Below, in pieces: positions 40,731 to 47,516 of a stretch of DNA of 47,516 nucleotides; within the stretch, counting starts at the first letter, position 1, and each line of letters begins with the position of its first letter. This DNA comes from an uncultured Oscillospiraceae bacterium (GTDB lineage Bacteria > Bacillota > Clostridia > Oscillospirales > Oscillospiraceae). Where the stretch lies: the NCBI GenBank assembly GCA_934670025.1, contig CAKUOS010000009.1, forward strand, positions 1 through 47,516. Direction: 5' to 3'. A model generated the notes under the pieces. It worked only from the letters and a program-made list of their open reading frames with translations, was not told the DNA's origin and searched no databases. Position numbers and translations under genes: made by a program.

Positions 40731-41186
40731 ATGAAGTGCCCGTATTGCGGCTATCAGGAAAGTAAGGTCGTCGATTCCCGCCACTCTGACGACGGGCTGA
40801 GCATTCGCCGCCGCCGCGAATGCCTGCAATGTCAGAAGCGGTTCACCACATATGAAACGGTCGAGAGTCTGCCCATCGTCGTCATCAAGCGCGACAGCAG
40901 CCGGCAGCAGTTCGACCGCAACAAGATCCTCAACGGGATGCTGCGCGCGTGCGAAAAACGGCCGGTGCCGCTGGCCGAGCTCGAGCGCGCCGCCGATGAG
41001 ATCGAACAGGCCATCCAGAACTCGCTCGACCGCGAGATCTCCACAGAAAAAATCGGCGAGCTCGTCATGGAGCGGCTCAAGCCGCTCGACGAAGTCGCCT
41101 ATGTCCGCTTCGCGTCTGTCTACCGTCAGTTCAAGGACATCGACAGCTTTATGCGCGAACTCAACAAGATCCTGGAAGAACGATAA
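40731..41186 (+). CDS. nrdR: Transcriptional repressor NrdR
   Basis: 151 aa, the usual length. The N-terminal zinc ribbon is [20 protein letters not shown] with [16 protein letters not shown]. The ATP-cone domain follows ([22 protein letters not shown], and on to [20 protein letters not shown]). It represses ribonucleotide reductase genes in response to ATP/dATP by binding NrdR boxes. No nrd gene is in the window. RBS GGAGAGGAG precedes the ATG. Confidence 0.98.
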   Translation: MKCPYCGYQESKVVDSRHSDDGLSIRRRRECLQCQKRFTTYETVESLPIVVIKRDSSRQQFDRNKILNGMLRACEKRPVPLAELERAADEIEQAIQNSLDREISTEKIGELVMERLKPLDEVAYVRFASVYRQFKDIDSFMRELNKILEER

Positions 41187-41212
41187 AAAAGAACGGCGCG
41201 CACCGTCTCAGA

Positions 41213-41239
41213 CCCCCGCTGCAACCGCAGCGGGGGTTT
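41213..41239. terminator. Terminator between nrdR and DUF4363
   Basis: CCCCCGCTGC, AACC, GCAGCGGGGG, then TTT; it serves convergent genes. Confidence 0.75.
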
Positions 41240-41251
41240 GCGTTGTTCCGC

Positions 41252-41632
41252 CTACAAAATGTTTTCCACCGTCGGCAGCTCCATGCGGCGCACGTGCTCG
41301 ATGCGCGCGATGAGCTCGTGACAGGCCGCGAGATAATCGTCCTGATCGCCGAGACGCGCGAACTGCTCCAGCTGCGCGAAAAGCGCCACGACCTCGTCGA
41401 CCTCCTCATGGTGCAAAAACACGCCGAGCAGCGTTTCCCTGCCCTCCCATGCGTCCTTCGCTTCCGAAAGCGCCCGCAGCGCATCGTCATACCGCTCGTC
41501 CTCCGCCGCTGCGGCCGACCGCCGCAAACGTTCATTCGTCTGCGCGCCGGCCGCGCGGACGCTGAACACAGACAGCAGGCCCACCGCCAGCGCCAGCGCA
41601 AACACAATGGCCGCGATCCGGGTCCGCTTCAT
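41252..41632 (-). CDS. DUF4363 family protein
   Basis: 126 aa. An N-terminal membrane or signal segment (MKRTRIAAIVFALALAVGLL) is followed by an all-helical extracytoplasmic part (DDALRALSEAKDAWEGRETL; HHEEVDEVVALFAQLEQFAR; HELIARIEHVRRME). This matches the DUF4363 proteins that usually follow a DUF421 gene, as here (ATGA overlap with it). Role unknown, probably linked to the DUF421 protein in spore or envelope physiology. Confidence 0.88.
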   Translation of the reverse strand: MKRTRIAAIVFALALAVGLLSVFSVRAAGAQTNERLRRSAAAAEDERYDDALRALSEAKDAWEGRETLLGVFLHHEEVDEVVALFAQLEQFARLGDQDDYLAACHELIARIEHVRRMELPTVENIL

Positions 41633-42309
41633 GCCGTTTCCTCCTGCATGGCCGCGAAATAGAGCTTGCCGCCCGGCTCGCTCGTAAGCAGGTACACATC
41701 CTGCACACGGCAGTTATACTGCTTCAATACCTCCTGCACCCACGCCTCGTCGCGGCCGAGCAGCGGCAGATTCTCGCGCAGCAGCCGCCCCGAGGAGATG
41801 ACCGTCACGGGCAGCTTCCGCCCGGACACCTGCACGCCGGCGTCTTTGGCCGGCGCGGGCTCGAATTTCGGATATAAAAACGTGGAGATCGACCCGCTCG
41901 TCTCCAGGATCGCATACTGCACCTGCGTCAGATCCGTCACGCCGCGGATGCGCAGATATTCGCTGAGCTCGTCGGTGTTGACGCGCGTCTTGCGCAGATT
42001 CTGCTGCAAAATGCGCCCGTTTTCGATCAGGATCACCGGCTTCCCGCACAGCAGCCGCCGCATCGGAACGCTTTTGTAGATGAGCACGGACAAAACCAGC
42101 TCCACGCTCAAAACCACGAGGATCGGCAGCAGACCCGCCAGCAGCGGCGTGCCCGTCTCCTGCATCGGCACGGCCGCAAGGTTTGCAATGAGCATCGTGA
42201 CGACGAATTCCATCGGCTCCATCTCGCCGAGCTGACGCTTGCCCATCAGGCGCACGGTCAAAATCAGTGCCAGATACAAAATCACGGCGCGAATGAGTGA
42301 AATCAGCAT
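41629..42309 (-). CDS. DUF421 (YetF-type) membrane protein
   Basis: 226 aa. The three N-terminal membrane segments read ISLIRAVILYLALILTVRLM, then EFVVTMLIANLAAVPMQETG, then LLPILVVLSVELVLSVLIYK. Family motif GKRQLGEMEPMEFV is present. The soluble C-terminal domain includes GKPVILIENGRI, LSEYLRIRGVTDLTQVQYAI and GSISTFL. Function is not defined; paralogues occur in spore formers. RBS GGAGGG precedes the ATG; it is first in the DUF421-DUF4363 operon. Confidence 0.94.
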   Translation of the reverse strand: MLISLIRAVILYLALILTVRLMGKRQLGEMEPMEFVVTMLIANLAAVPMQETGTPLLAGLLPILVVLSVELVLSVLIYKSVPMRRLLCGKPVILIENGRILQQNLRKTRVNTDELSEYLRIRGVTDLTQVQYAILETSGSISTFLYPKFEPAPAKDAGVQVSGRKLPVTVISSGRLLRENLPLLGRDEAWVQEVLKQYNCRVQDVYLLTSEPGGKLYFAAMQEETA

Positions 42310-42378
42310 AAAAATCCCTCCGGGCGTAGCTTTTGCAGCAATTGGGCGGGATATACCGTCCGTTCGCGCACAGAATAA

Positions 42379-42408
42379 AAAAACGCTTCGCCACAGCGAA
42401 GCGTTTTT
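42379..42408. terminator. Terminator downstream of the SASP gene
   Basis: 12-bp arms AAAAACGCTTCG and complement with loop CCACAG; T run on the minus strand. Confidence 0.85.
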
Positions 42409-42431
42409 ACATATTATGTACAGAAGCGTGA

Positions 42432-42457
42432 GGAGCTGCCGCCCAGACGGCAGCTCC
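42432..42457 (-). other. GC-rich hairpin after the SASP gene
   Basis: GGAGCTGCCG, CCCAGA, CGGCAGCTCC. It lacks a T run; it may protect the 3' end of the spore-protein message, with the terminator at 42379-42408 behind it. Confidence 0.5.
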
Positions 42458-42490
42458 CGTCTTCGCCTTCGGTCACCCGAAAGAAAAGAC

Positions 42491-42694
42491 TTACTTCATG
42501 TTGCGCTCGTAGGACTCGATCATTTTCTTGACCATCTGGCCGCCGACCGAGCCGGCCTCGCGGGAGGTCAGGTCGCCGTTGTAGCCGTTCTTCAGGTTGA
42601 CGCCGACCTCAGAGGCGGCTTCCATCTTGAACTTGTCCATTGCGTCGCGGGCTTCCGGGACGTTGATGCTGTTGGAAGAGTTACGGTTCGTCAT
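42491..42694 (-). CDS. Alpha/beta-type small acid-soluble spore protein
   Basis: 67 aa. The family motifs are complete: VPEARDAMDKFKMEAASEVG (with the germination protease cleavage site region near MEAASEVG) and LTSREAGSVGGQMVKKMI. Such proteins coat DNA in the spore core and protect it from UV and heat. The gene is isolated, as usual, and should be under forespore sigma-G, though I could not find a convincing sigma-G promoter. RBS AGGAGAT precedes the ATG. Good evidence that the organism forms spores or recently did. Confidence 0.96.
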   Translation of the reverse strand: MTNRNSSNSINVPEARDAMDKFKMEAASEVGVNLKNGYNGDLTSREAGSVGGQMVKKMIESYERNMK

Positions 42695-42873
42695 TTCGTT
42701 GCATCTCCTTCGATCGTTATTCAGGAAACCGTGTTTTGATTTCCTTCACCCGTAGTTTGACCAGCCGCACGCGCGATATGTCTGCCAATTTACGCCGCCG
42801 TTGGCAGCGTCCGCGCGGCTGTGTCAAACAGGGCGCTGCATTTTTGTTGATCCTGCTGAAATTTTTTTGCGGA

Positions 42874-42902
42874 TTGACACGGATTTCGGGCAGGTCTATA
42901 AT
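42874..42902 (+). promoter_or_regulatory. Consensus promoter of the TetR-kinase-aldolase operon
   Basis: TTGACA (42874-42879), 17-bp spacer, TATAAT (42897-42902): a perfect sigma-A match, which implies strong expression unless repressed. Confidence 0.9.
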
Positions 42903-42928
42903 AAGACGTGAACTTATATTCACGTCTT
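42903..42928. promoter_or_regulatory. TetR operator palindrome
   Basis: AAGACGTGAA, CTTATA, TTCACGTCTT: 10-bp perfect arms directly after the -10 box and over the predicted start point. The core GTGAA-N6-TTCAC is typical for TetR-type operators. It ends 13 bases before the TetR ATG, indicating autorepression of the whole operon. Confidence 0.8.
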
Positions 42929-42941
42929 GCAGAGGTGTTTT

Positions 42942-43649
42942 ATGTATCGAAAACTGGACGAGGCCGCGCTGGCTGCAATTCTGGAGGCCGGGATCGCGGA
43001 ATTTGCCCGCTGCGGCTTTCAGCCGGCGTCCGTCGCCGCGGTCGCAGCGCGCGCGGGCGTGAGCGTCGGCGTCATCTATAAATATTTCGGCGACAAGGAC
43101 GCGCTGTTTCTGGCCTGCGTGCGCCATTCGCTCGAGCTGCTCGACGCAACGTTGCAGGAGGCCGCCGCAGGCGGCGGCACGCTCGAAGCGCGCATCCGCC
43201 GCCTCATCCTCGCGCTCATCCGTCAGTCGCGCGCGCACGCGAGCTACAACGTCATGTACAACGAGATCACGGCCGGCAGCTGCCGCAAATATGCCGCCGC
43301 GCTGGCCGAAGAGATCGAGACGCGCACGGCCGTTTTATACACGCGCCTGTTTGACGGCGCACGGCAGGACGGCGTGCTGACGCAGGACATCGAACCGTCG
43401 TTTTTTGCATTCTTCTTCGACAATCTGCTGATGATGCTGCAATTTTCGTGCAGCTGCGAATATTATCAGCAGCGGATGCGGATCTTCTGCGGCGACGCCG
43501 CATGGGATGATACCACAATGGCCGACAGGCTGACGCGCTTTGTGCTTGGCGCGATGAAAGGAGACGTATGCAGTACCTCATTGCCTACGACTTCGGAACG
43601 ACCGGAGTCAAAACCTGCCTGTTCGCAATCGAACGGGACATCGTCCTGA
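42942..43649 (+). CDS. TetR/AcrR-family transcriptional regulator
   Basis: 235 aa from the ATG at 42942 (RBS AGAGGT). The N-terminal HTH reads AAILEAGIAEFARCGFQPAS, then VAAVAARAGVSVGVIYKYFGDKDALF, the TetR signature. The C-terminal ligand domain is helical with a Phe-rich segment (SFFAFFFDNLLMMLQF) and three nearby Cys. The last 27 residues, after LGAMKGDV, are Ser/Pro/Thr-rich and lie wholly over the start of the next gene in another frame (82-base overlap), so a normal stop near 43565 may have been lost. Likely autorepressor of the downstream kinase-aldolase operon via the palindrome at 42903-42928. Confidence 0.92.
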   Translation: MYRKLDEAALAAILEAGIAEFARCGFQPASVAAVAARAGVSVGVIYKYFGDKDALFLACVRHSLELLDATLQEAAAGGGTLEARIRRLILALIRQSRAHASYNVMYNEITAGSCRKYAAALAEEIETRTAVLYTRLFDGARQDGVLTQDIEPSFFAFFFDNLLMMLQFSCSCEYYQQRMRIFCGDAAWDDTTMADRLTRFVLGAMKGDVCSTSLPTTSERPESKPACSQSNGTSS

Positions 43650-45172
43650 TCGCCAGCGCCTACGCGGGCTACGGGCTGTACATTCTGCCGAACGGCGGCG
43701 CGGAGCAGGACGCGGACGAATGGTGGGACGCCATGTGCCGCACGACGAAGGCCGTGTTTGAAAAGACCGACGTCATGCCCGCGCAGGTGGCGGGCGTCTC
43801 GTTCTGCTCGCAGATGCAGGGCATGGTGCTTGTGGACGAGCAGGGCCGCGCGCTGCGCCGCCCGATGAGCTACATGGACCAGCGCGCGGCGGCGGAGTTC
43901 CGCGCCTGTCAGACGCACGGACCGTGCATCTCGGGCGTCAACGCCGGGATGCTGCTGCGTTCGCTGCGCGCGACGCACGCCGCATCCACGAGCGTCAAGG
44001 ACCCGCTCTGGAAGTATAAATGGGTGCAGGCGCACGAACCGGAGATCTTCAGCCGGGCGTATAAATGGCTGGACGTCAAGGAATCGCTCATCGCCCGCGC
44101 GACGGGACAGTTCGTCATGACGCGCGACTCGGCGTATTCCACCTTCCTCTATGACACCCGTCCCGGCCGCGAGGGCTGGAACGAGGGGCTTTGCCGTATG
44201 TACGGCGTCGATCCGCGCCATCTGCCGCGGATCATCGAATGCACCGACGCGGCCGGCGTTCTGACGGACGAGGCCGCGCGGGAGCTGGGCCTGCTGCCGG
44301 GCACGACGGTCTACGGCGGCGGCGGCGACGCGACGCTCATCGGCGTCGGCGCGGGCTGCACGGCCGTCGGCAGCACGCATATCTACTCCGGGACGTCCGG
44401 ATGGGTCGGGACAGTGATGGATCATCAGGCGGTCGACATCGTCTCGATGATCGCAGGCATCGTCGGCGCAGAAAAGGGCAAATACAATTATTTTGCCGAG
44501 ATGGAGACGGCGGGCAAGTGCTTTGAATGGGTCAAGGATCATCTCGTGCTCGACGAGGTGAACATCTACCTCTCCAAGACCGACGTGGCAGAGAGCCGGG
44601 AGTCGGTCTACGAGAGCCTGTACGACTATATGTCCGACACCGTGGCGCAGGTCGCGCCGGGCGCCGGCGGCGTCATCTTCACGCCCTGGCTGCACGGCAA
44701 CCGCTGCCCGTTTGAGGATGCGGCCGCGGCCGGGATGTTCTTCAACATCCGCCTCGGGACCGGCAAGGCGCAGATGCTGCGCGCGGTGCTCGAGGGTATC
44801 TGCTTCCATCTGCGCTGGATGCTCGAATGCGAGGAAAAGAAGACGAAAACAGCCGGCGTCATCCGCTTTGTCGGCGGCGGTGCGCTGTCAAAGGTCACGT
44901 GCCAGATGCTTGCCGACATCACGGGCCGAACGATCGAGACGGTAGAGAATACCAAGGACGTCGGCGCGATCGGCGCGGCGATGCTGGCCGCGGTCGGCGG
45001 CGGACTTTATTCCGATCTGACCCAGGCGGCCGCGCACGTGAGGGTCAACGGCCGCTATACGCCGAACGCGGCGGTAAAGCCGGTCTATGACCGCAATTAC
45101 CGCGTATTCAGGCAGCTTTATGCGTCGAATAAGAAAAACTTCTCCCTTTTGAACCGAACGGAGGCGGTATGA
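43568..45172 (+). CDS. FGGY-family carbohydrate kinase (xylulokinase-like)
   Basis: 534 aa, two ribonuclease-H-like domains. The N-terminal phosphate-1 loop is YDFGTTGVKTCLFAI. The sugar-site region is SYMDQRAAAEF, and the adenosine-site region is GGGALSKVTCQMLADITGR, then DVGAIGAAMLAA. It phosphorylates a sugar or polyol such as a ketose; the exact substrate cannot be assigned. The start ATG has AAAGGAG upstream, inside the TetR gene. The stop overlaps the aldolase start (ATGA), so kinase and aldolase are translationally coupled, like fuculokinase/fuculose-phosphate aldolase pairs. Confidence 0.93.
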   Translation: MQYLIAYDFGTTGVKTCLFAIERDIVLIASAYAGYGLYILPNGGAEQDADEWWDAMCRTTKAVFEKTDVMPAQVAGVSFCSQMQGMVLVDEQGRALRRPMSYMDQRAAAEFRACQTHGPCISGVNAGMLLRSLRATHAASTSVKDPLWKYKWVQAHEPEIFSRAYKWLDVKESLIARATGQFVMTRDSAYSTFLYDTRPGREGWNEGLCRMYGVDPRHLPRIIECTDAAGVLTDEAARELGLLPGTTVYGGGGDATLIGVGAGCTAVGSTHIYSGTSGWVGTVMDHQAVDIVSMIAGIVGAEKGKYNYFAEMETAGKCFEWVKDHLVLDEVNIYLSKTDVAESRESVYESLYDYMSDTVAQVAPGAGGVIFTPWLHGNRCPFEDAAAAGMFFNIRLGTGKAQMLRAVLEGICFHLRWMLECEEKKTKTAGVIRFVGGGALSKVTCQMLADITGRTIETVENTKDVGAIGAAMLAAVGGGLYSDLTQAAAHVRVNGRYTPNAAVKPVYDRNYRVFRQLYASNKKNFSLLNRTEAV

Positions 45173-46173
45173 GCATGGATGAAACGACACTGCGGCAGTG
45201 CATCTGCCGGACCGGCCGCGAACTGCTGGAGCAGGGACTTGTCGCCCGCACGTGGGGCAACGTCTCGGCGCGGCTGGACGGGACGCGCTATCTCATCACG
45301 CCGAGCGGCATGGACTACCGCGGCCTGACGCCCGATGATATCGCGGCGGTCGACCGCGCAGACGGCAGCCGGACGGGGCTCCATAAGCCCTCCGGAGAGC
45401 GGAAGCTCCACGCGCTTTCCTACGCGGTGTTTGACGACGTGAACTTCGTCATCCACACGCACCAGACCTACGCCACGGCGCTCAGCCTGTGCGGCTTCCG
45501 CCCCGGCTGCTTCACGGGCGAGGAGCGGCGGCAGCTCGGCGGCGTTGCCGCCGCGGCCTACGCGCTGTCCGGGACGAACGCGCTGCGCAGCGCCGTGCGT
45601 GCGGCAATGCAGACCGGCGCGCACACGATCCTGCTGGCACACCACGGCGCGCTGATCTGCTCGGGCAGCCACGACGAGGCGCTCGCGCGCGCGGCGCTCC
45701 TCGAGCGGCTGTGCCGCCGCTGCTGGCAGGGCGTGTTTGAGGAGGATCCGCCCGTTTTGCCGCAGGCGCAGGCGGACGCGGTGCTGGCCAAGGTCCGTCA
45801 CGCACATCCGCACGCCCGCATCGCGCAGACGCCGGCGCTTCTGACCATGGCGGCGCTGCGCCGCCCCATCCGCGCGCAGCTCGACGATATGGCGCAGATG
45901 ATCGGCACCGTCATCCCGGCCGCAGACAGTGCCGCCGCAGGCACAATTTCCGACGCGCTGGACAGGCGCTGCGCCGTGCTCGTGCCGGGCCTCGGCGCAG
46001 TCGTAAGCGGACGGGACGAAGACGACACGCAGGCGCTGGCGATCCTCGCGGACAAGGCCGCCGTGTGCGCGCTGCACGCGGCCGCGCTCGGCGTTTCCGC
46101 GCGGCTGCCGCTGGCGGATGTCGCCGTGCAGCATCTGGTATATCAGAAAACCTACGCAAAACGGAAAGGATGA
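45169..46173 (+). CDS. Class II aldolase/adducin-family protein with extended C-terminus
   Basis: 334 aa, longer than fuculose- or ribulose-phosphate aldolases (about 215-230). The aldolase domain fills residues 1-220: TWGNVSARLDGTRYLITPSG, catalytic Glu in KPSGERKLH (E77), zinc ligands H96 and H98 in HTHQTYATAL, and H159 in AHHGALICSG. The C-terminal 110 or so residues (from about 225) contain a second, degenerate-looking aldolase-like segment (GTISDALDRRCAVLVPGLGAV) without zinc ligands. Likely splits a sugar 1-phosphate made by the upstream kinase, to DHAP or similar and an aldehyde (inference). Confidence 0.9.
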   Translation: MSMDETTLRQCICRTGRELLEQGLVARTWGNVSARLDGTRYLITPSGMDYRGLTPDDIAAVDRADGSRTGLHKPSGERKLHALSYAVFDDVNFVIHTHQTYATALSLCGFRPGCFTGEERRQLGGVAAAAYALSGTNALRSAVRAAMQTGAHTILLAHHGALICSGSHDEALARAALLERLCRRCWQGVFEEDPPVLPQAQADAVLAKVRHAHPHARIAQTPALLTMAALRRPIRAQLDDMAQMIGTVIPAADSAAAGTISDALDRRCAVLVPGLGAVVSGRDEDDTQALAILADKAAVCALHAAALGVSARLPLADVAVQHLVYQKTYAKRKG

Positions 46174-46177
46174 GATC

Positions 46178-46612
46178 ATGAGGCAGGAAAAACGGAAAGA
46201 ACTGTGGCGCGCGGTCAAATTCGTGCTCTTCTCCGCGTCGGCGGGCATCATCCAGATTGGCCTGTTTACGCTCTTCAACGAGCTTTGCAGATGGAGCTAC
46301 TGGCCGTGCTATCTGCTGGCGCTGATCGCGTCGGTGGTGTGGAATTTCACGCTCAACCGGAAATTTACGTTCAAAAGCGCCAACAACGTGCCGAAGGCGA
46401 TGGCGATGGTGCTCGGCTACTACGCCGTGTTCACGCCGCTGTCAACGATTCTCGGCAACTGGCTGGCGGAGGGCTGCGGCTGGAACGAATATCTGGTCAC
46501 GGTCCTGAATATGCTGCTCAATTTTGTCACGGAATATCTGTTCGACACGTTCGTGGTGTTCCGCGGCAGCATGGACACGAATGACCTTGCGAAAAAGGAG
46601 GAACAGAAATGA
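46178..46612 (+). CDS. GtrA-like membrane protein
   Basis: 144 aa from the ATG at 46178 (GGAAAGGATGAG upstream). Four membrane segments: FVLFSASAGIIQIGLFTLFN, WPCYLLALIASVVWNFTLNR, the AMVLGYYAVFTPLSTILGNW segment, and VTVLNMLLNFVTEYLFDTFV. FTLNRKFTF is the family signature. GtrA proteins are linked to flipping or transfer of lipid-linked sugars. It is unusual between an aldolase and an aminotransferase, four bases after one and overlapping the other (ATGA), suggesting a sugar-precursor or envelope role for the operon. Confidence 0.93.
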   Translation: MRQEKRKELWRAVKFVLFSASAGIIQIGLFTLFNELCRWSYWPCYLLALIASVVWNFTLNRKFTFKSANNVPKAMAMVLGYYAVFTPLSTILGNWLAEGCGWNEYLVTVLNMLLNFVTEYLFDTFVVFRGSMDTNDLAKKEEQK

Positions 46613-47516
46613 CAAACTGCGGCATCAGCCGCTGGGACGATCCCAACGAGATCAACGCCCGGCTCAAAGCGCTCACGAGTCAGCCCATCTGGGAAGTCTC
46701 GGACGAGTATTACAACAACGTCATCCTCAAATACTTCGATGAGAAGTGCAAAGGCTCCCGCGCCGTCTATGAGGAATCGAAGGACTATATCCCCGGCGGC
46801 GTCCAGCACAATCTGGCCTTCAACAAGCCGTTTCCCATGTGTATGGCGCGCGCCGACGGCGCGTATCTCTACGATAAGGACGGCAACCGCTACATCGACT
46901 TTTTACAGGCCGGCGGCCCGACGATCCTCGGCAGCAACTATCCCGCCATCCGCGAAGCGGTCATCGGGCTGCTGAACGAATGCGGCCCGGTCACGGGTCT
47001 GCTGCACGAGTCGGAGCTGATGATCGCGCGCGAGATCAACCGCCATATGCCGAACGTGGAGATGTTCCGGATGCTCGGCAGCGGCACGGAGTCGGTCATG
47101 GCGGCGCTGCGCATCGCGCGCATCGCCACGGGCAAAAAGCGCATCATCAAGATCGGCGGCGCGTATCACGGCTGGTCCGATCAGATGGTCTACGGCCTAA
47201 AGATCCCCGGCAGCCGCGCGCTTCTGGAGTCGCACGGCATCCCCGGCGGCTGCTATGAGGCGACGGACGAGGTCCGCCCCAACGATCTGGAGATGCTCGA
47301 GGATATGCTCAAACGCAACCGGCTGCTCGGCGGCACGGCGGGCGTCATCGTCGAGCCGGTCGGCCCGGAGAGCGGCACGCGGCCCGTCGCGCACGACTAT
47401 AACGCGGGTGTGCGTGCGCTGTGCGACAAATACGGCGCGCTGATGATCTTCGACGAGGTCGTCACGGGCTTCCGCGTGGCGCTTTCGGGCGCGCAGGGCT
47501 ATTTCGGCGTCGTGCC
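46609..47516 (+). CDS. Class-III aminotransferase, glutamate-1-semialdehyde aminomutase-like (3' end outside window)
   Basis: 302 residues are present; the catalytic Lys would lie beyond the end. Family motifs: YIPGGVQHNLAFNKPFPMCM, RADGAYLYDKDGNRYIDFL, MLGSGTESVMAALRIARIAT, GAYHGWSDQMVYG, and IVEPVGPESGTRPV. MIFDEVVTGFRVALSGAQGY contains the PLP-contacting Asp. An N-terminal extension of about 50 residues (SRWDDPNEINARLKALTSQP) is not typical of HemL, and the context (kinase, aldolase, GtrA) argues against haem synthesis. More likely a transaminase acting on a sugar-derived aldehyde or ketone (inference). ATG overlaps the GtrA stop; RBS AAGGAGG. Confidence 0.92.
   Translation, partial: MTNCGISRWDDPNEINARLKALTSQPIWEVSDEYYNNVILKYFDEKCKGSRAVYEESKDYIPGGVQHNLAFNKPFPMCMARADGAYLYDKDGNRYIDFLQAGGPTILGSNYPAIREAVIGLLNECGPVTGLLHESELMIAREINRHMPNVEMFRMLGSGTESVMAALRIARIATGKKRIIKIGGAYHGWSDQMVYGLKIPGSRALLESHGIPGGCYEATDEVRPNDLEMLEDMLKRNRLLGGTAGVIVEPVGPESGTRPVAHDYNAGVRALCDKYGALMIFDEVVTGFRVALSGAQGYFGVV

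Noticed and set aside
46609..47516. hemL (glutamate-1-semialdehyde aminomutase) as a firm name
   Set aside because: Motifs fit the superfamily, but the long N-terminal extension and the sugar kinase/aldolase context do not fit haem synthesis, and the catalytic Lys region is outside the window.

Overview
The window looks like chromosome of a high-GC, endospore-forming, anaerobic member of the Clostridia, probably a gut Oscillospiraceae relative. Supporting this are pyruvate:ferredoxin oxidoreductase, an alpha/beta-type small acid-soluble spore protein, an SLH-domain surface protein, families typical of the Clostridia (DUF6110, DUF6514, DUF5685, YitT, DUF421/DUF4363), corrinoid/tetrahydrofolate methyl-transfer proteins, and many copies of a GTAGGGGCCGATG-type intergenic repeat. 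The genus is an inference. I see no prophage, integrase, transposase or CRISPR array.

Layout. 1-2204: end of nifJ. 2561-5440: a DHHW/MBOAT pair for O-acetylation of an exported polymer. 5633-6554: DeoR regulator and tRNA-Gly(GCC). 6801-10160: two-component system and an iron-sulfur flavoprotein. 10308-11042: three small genes, two of them DNA-binding, around an AT-rich control region. 11084-15971: a corrinoid methyl-transfer island. In it LysR, corrinoid protein and a divergent GroEL-like chaperonin are transcribed leftward, and a methyl-THF:corrinoid methyltransferase and a second corrinoid protein rightward, from a shared control region with a well-placed LysR operator. 16321-20524: small membrane proteins, DUF2087 and a large SLH surface protein. 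20700-23103: metal P-type ATPase and DUF6110. 23229-30011: glycoside island (GPH symporter, GH36, GH1; divergent GH13). 30246-33091: ECF sigma with a membrane partner, and YitT. 33516-37794: zinc ribbon, glmM, ruvB, ruvA, ruvC. 37864-42694: J-domain protein, DUF5685, YihY, DUF6514, nrdR, DUF4363/DUF421, SASP. 42942-47516: a TetR-controlled operon of FGGY kinase, class II aldolase, GtrA and a class-III aminotransferase cut by the window end.

The most unusual content is the corrinoid island. Its chaperonin keeps the GroEL fold signature and Asp87, but by eye alignment has lost three nucleotide-site aspartates (Asp52, Asp398, Asp495), and it sits directly behind a corrinoid protein. Other points of note are a MITE-like repeat family that supplies stop codons to two genes, a structured non-coding stretch at 16045-16232, two strong palindromic operators (TetR at 42903, small-regulator locus at 10566), and a kinase/aldolase/aminotransferase operon whose pathway I cannot name.
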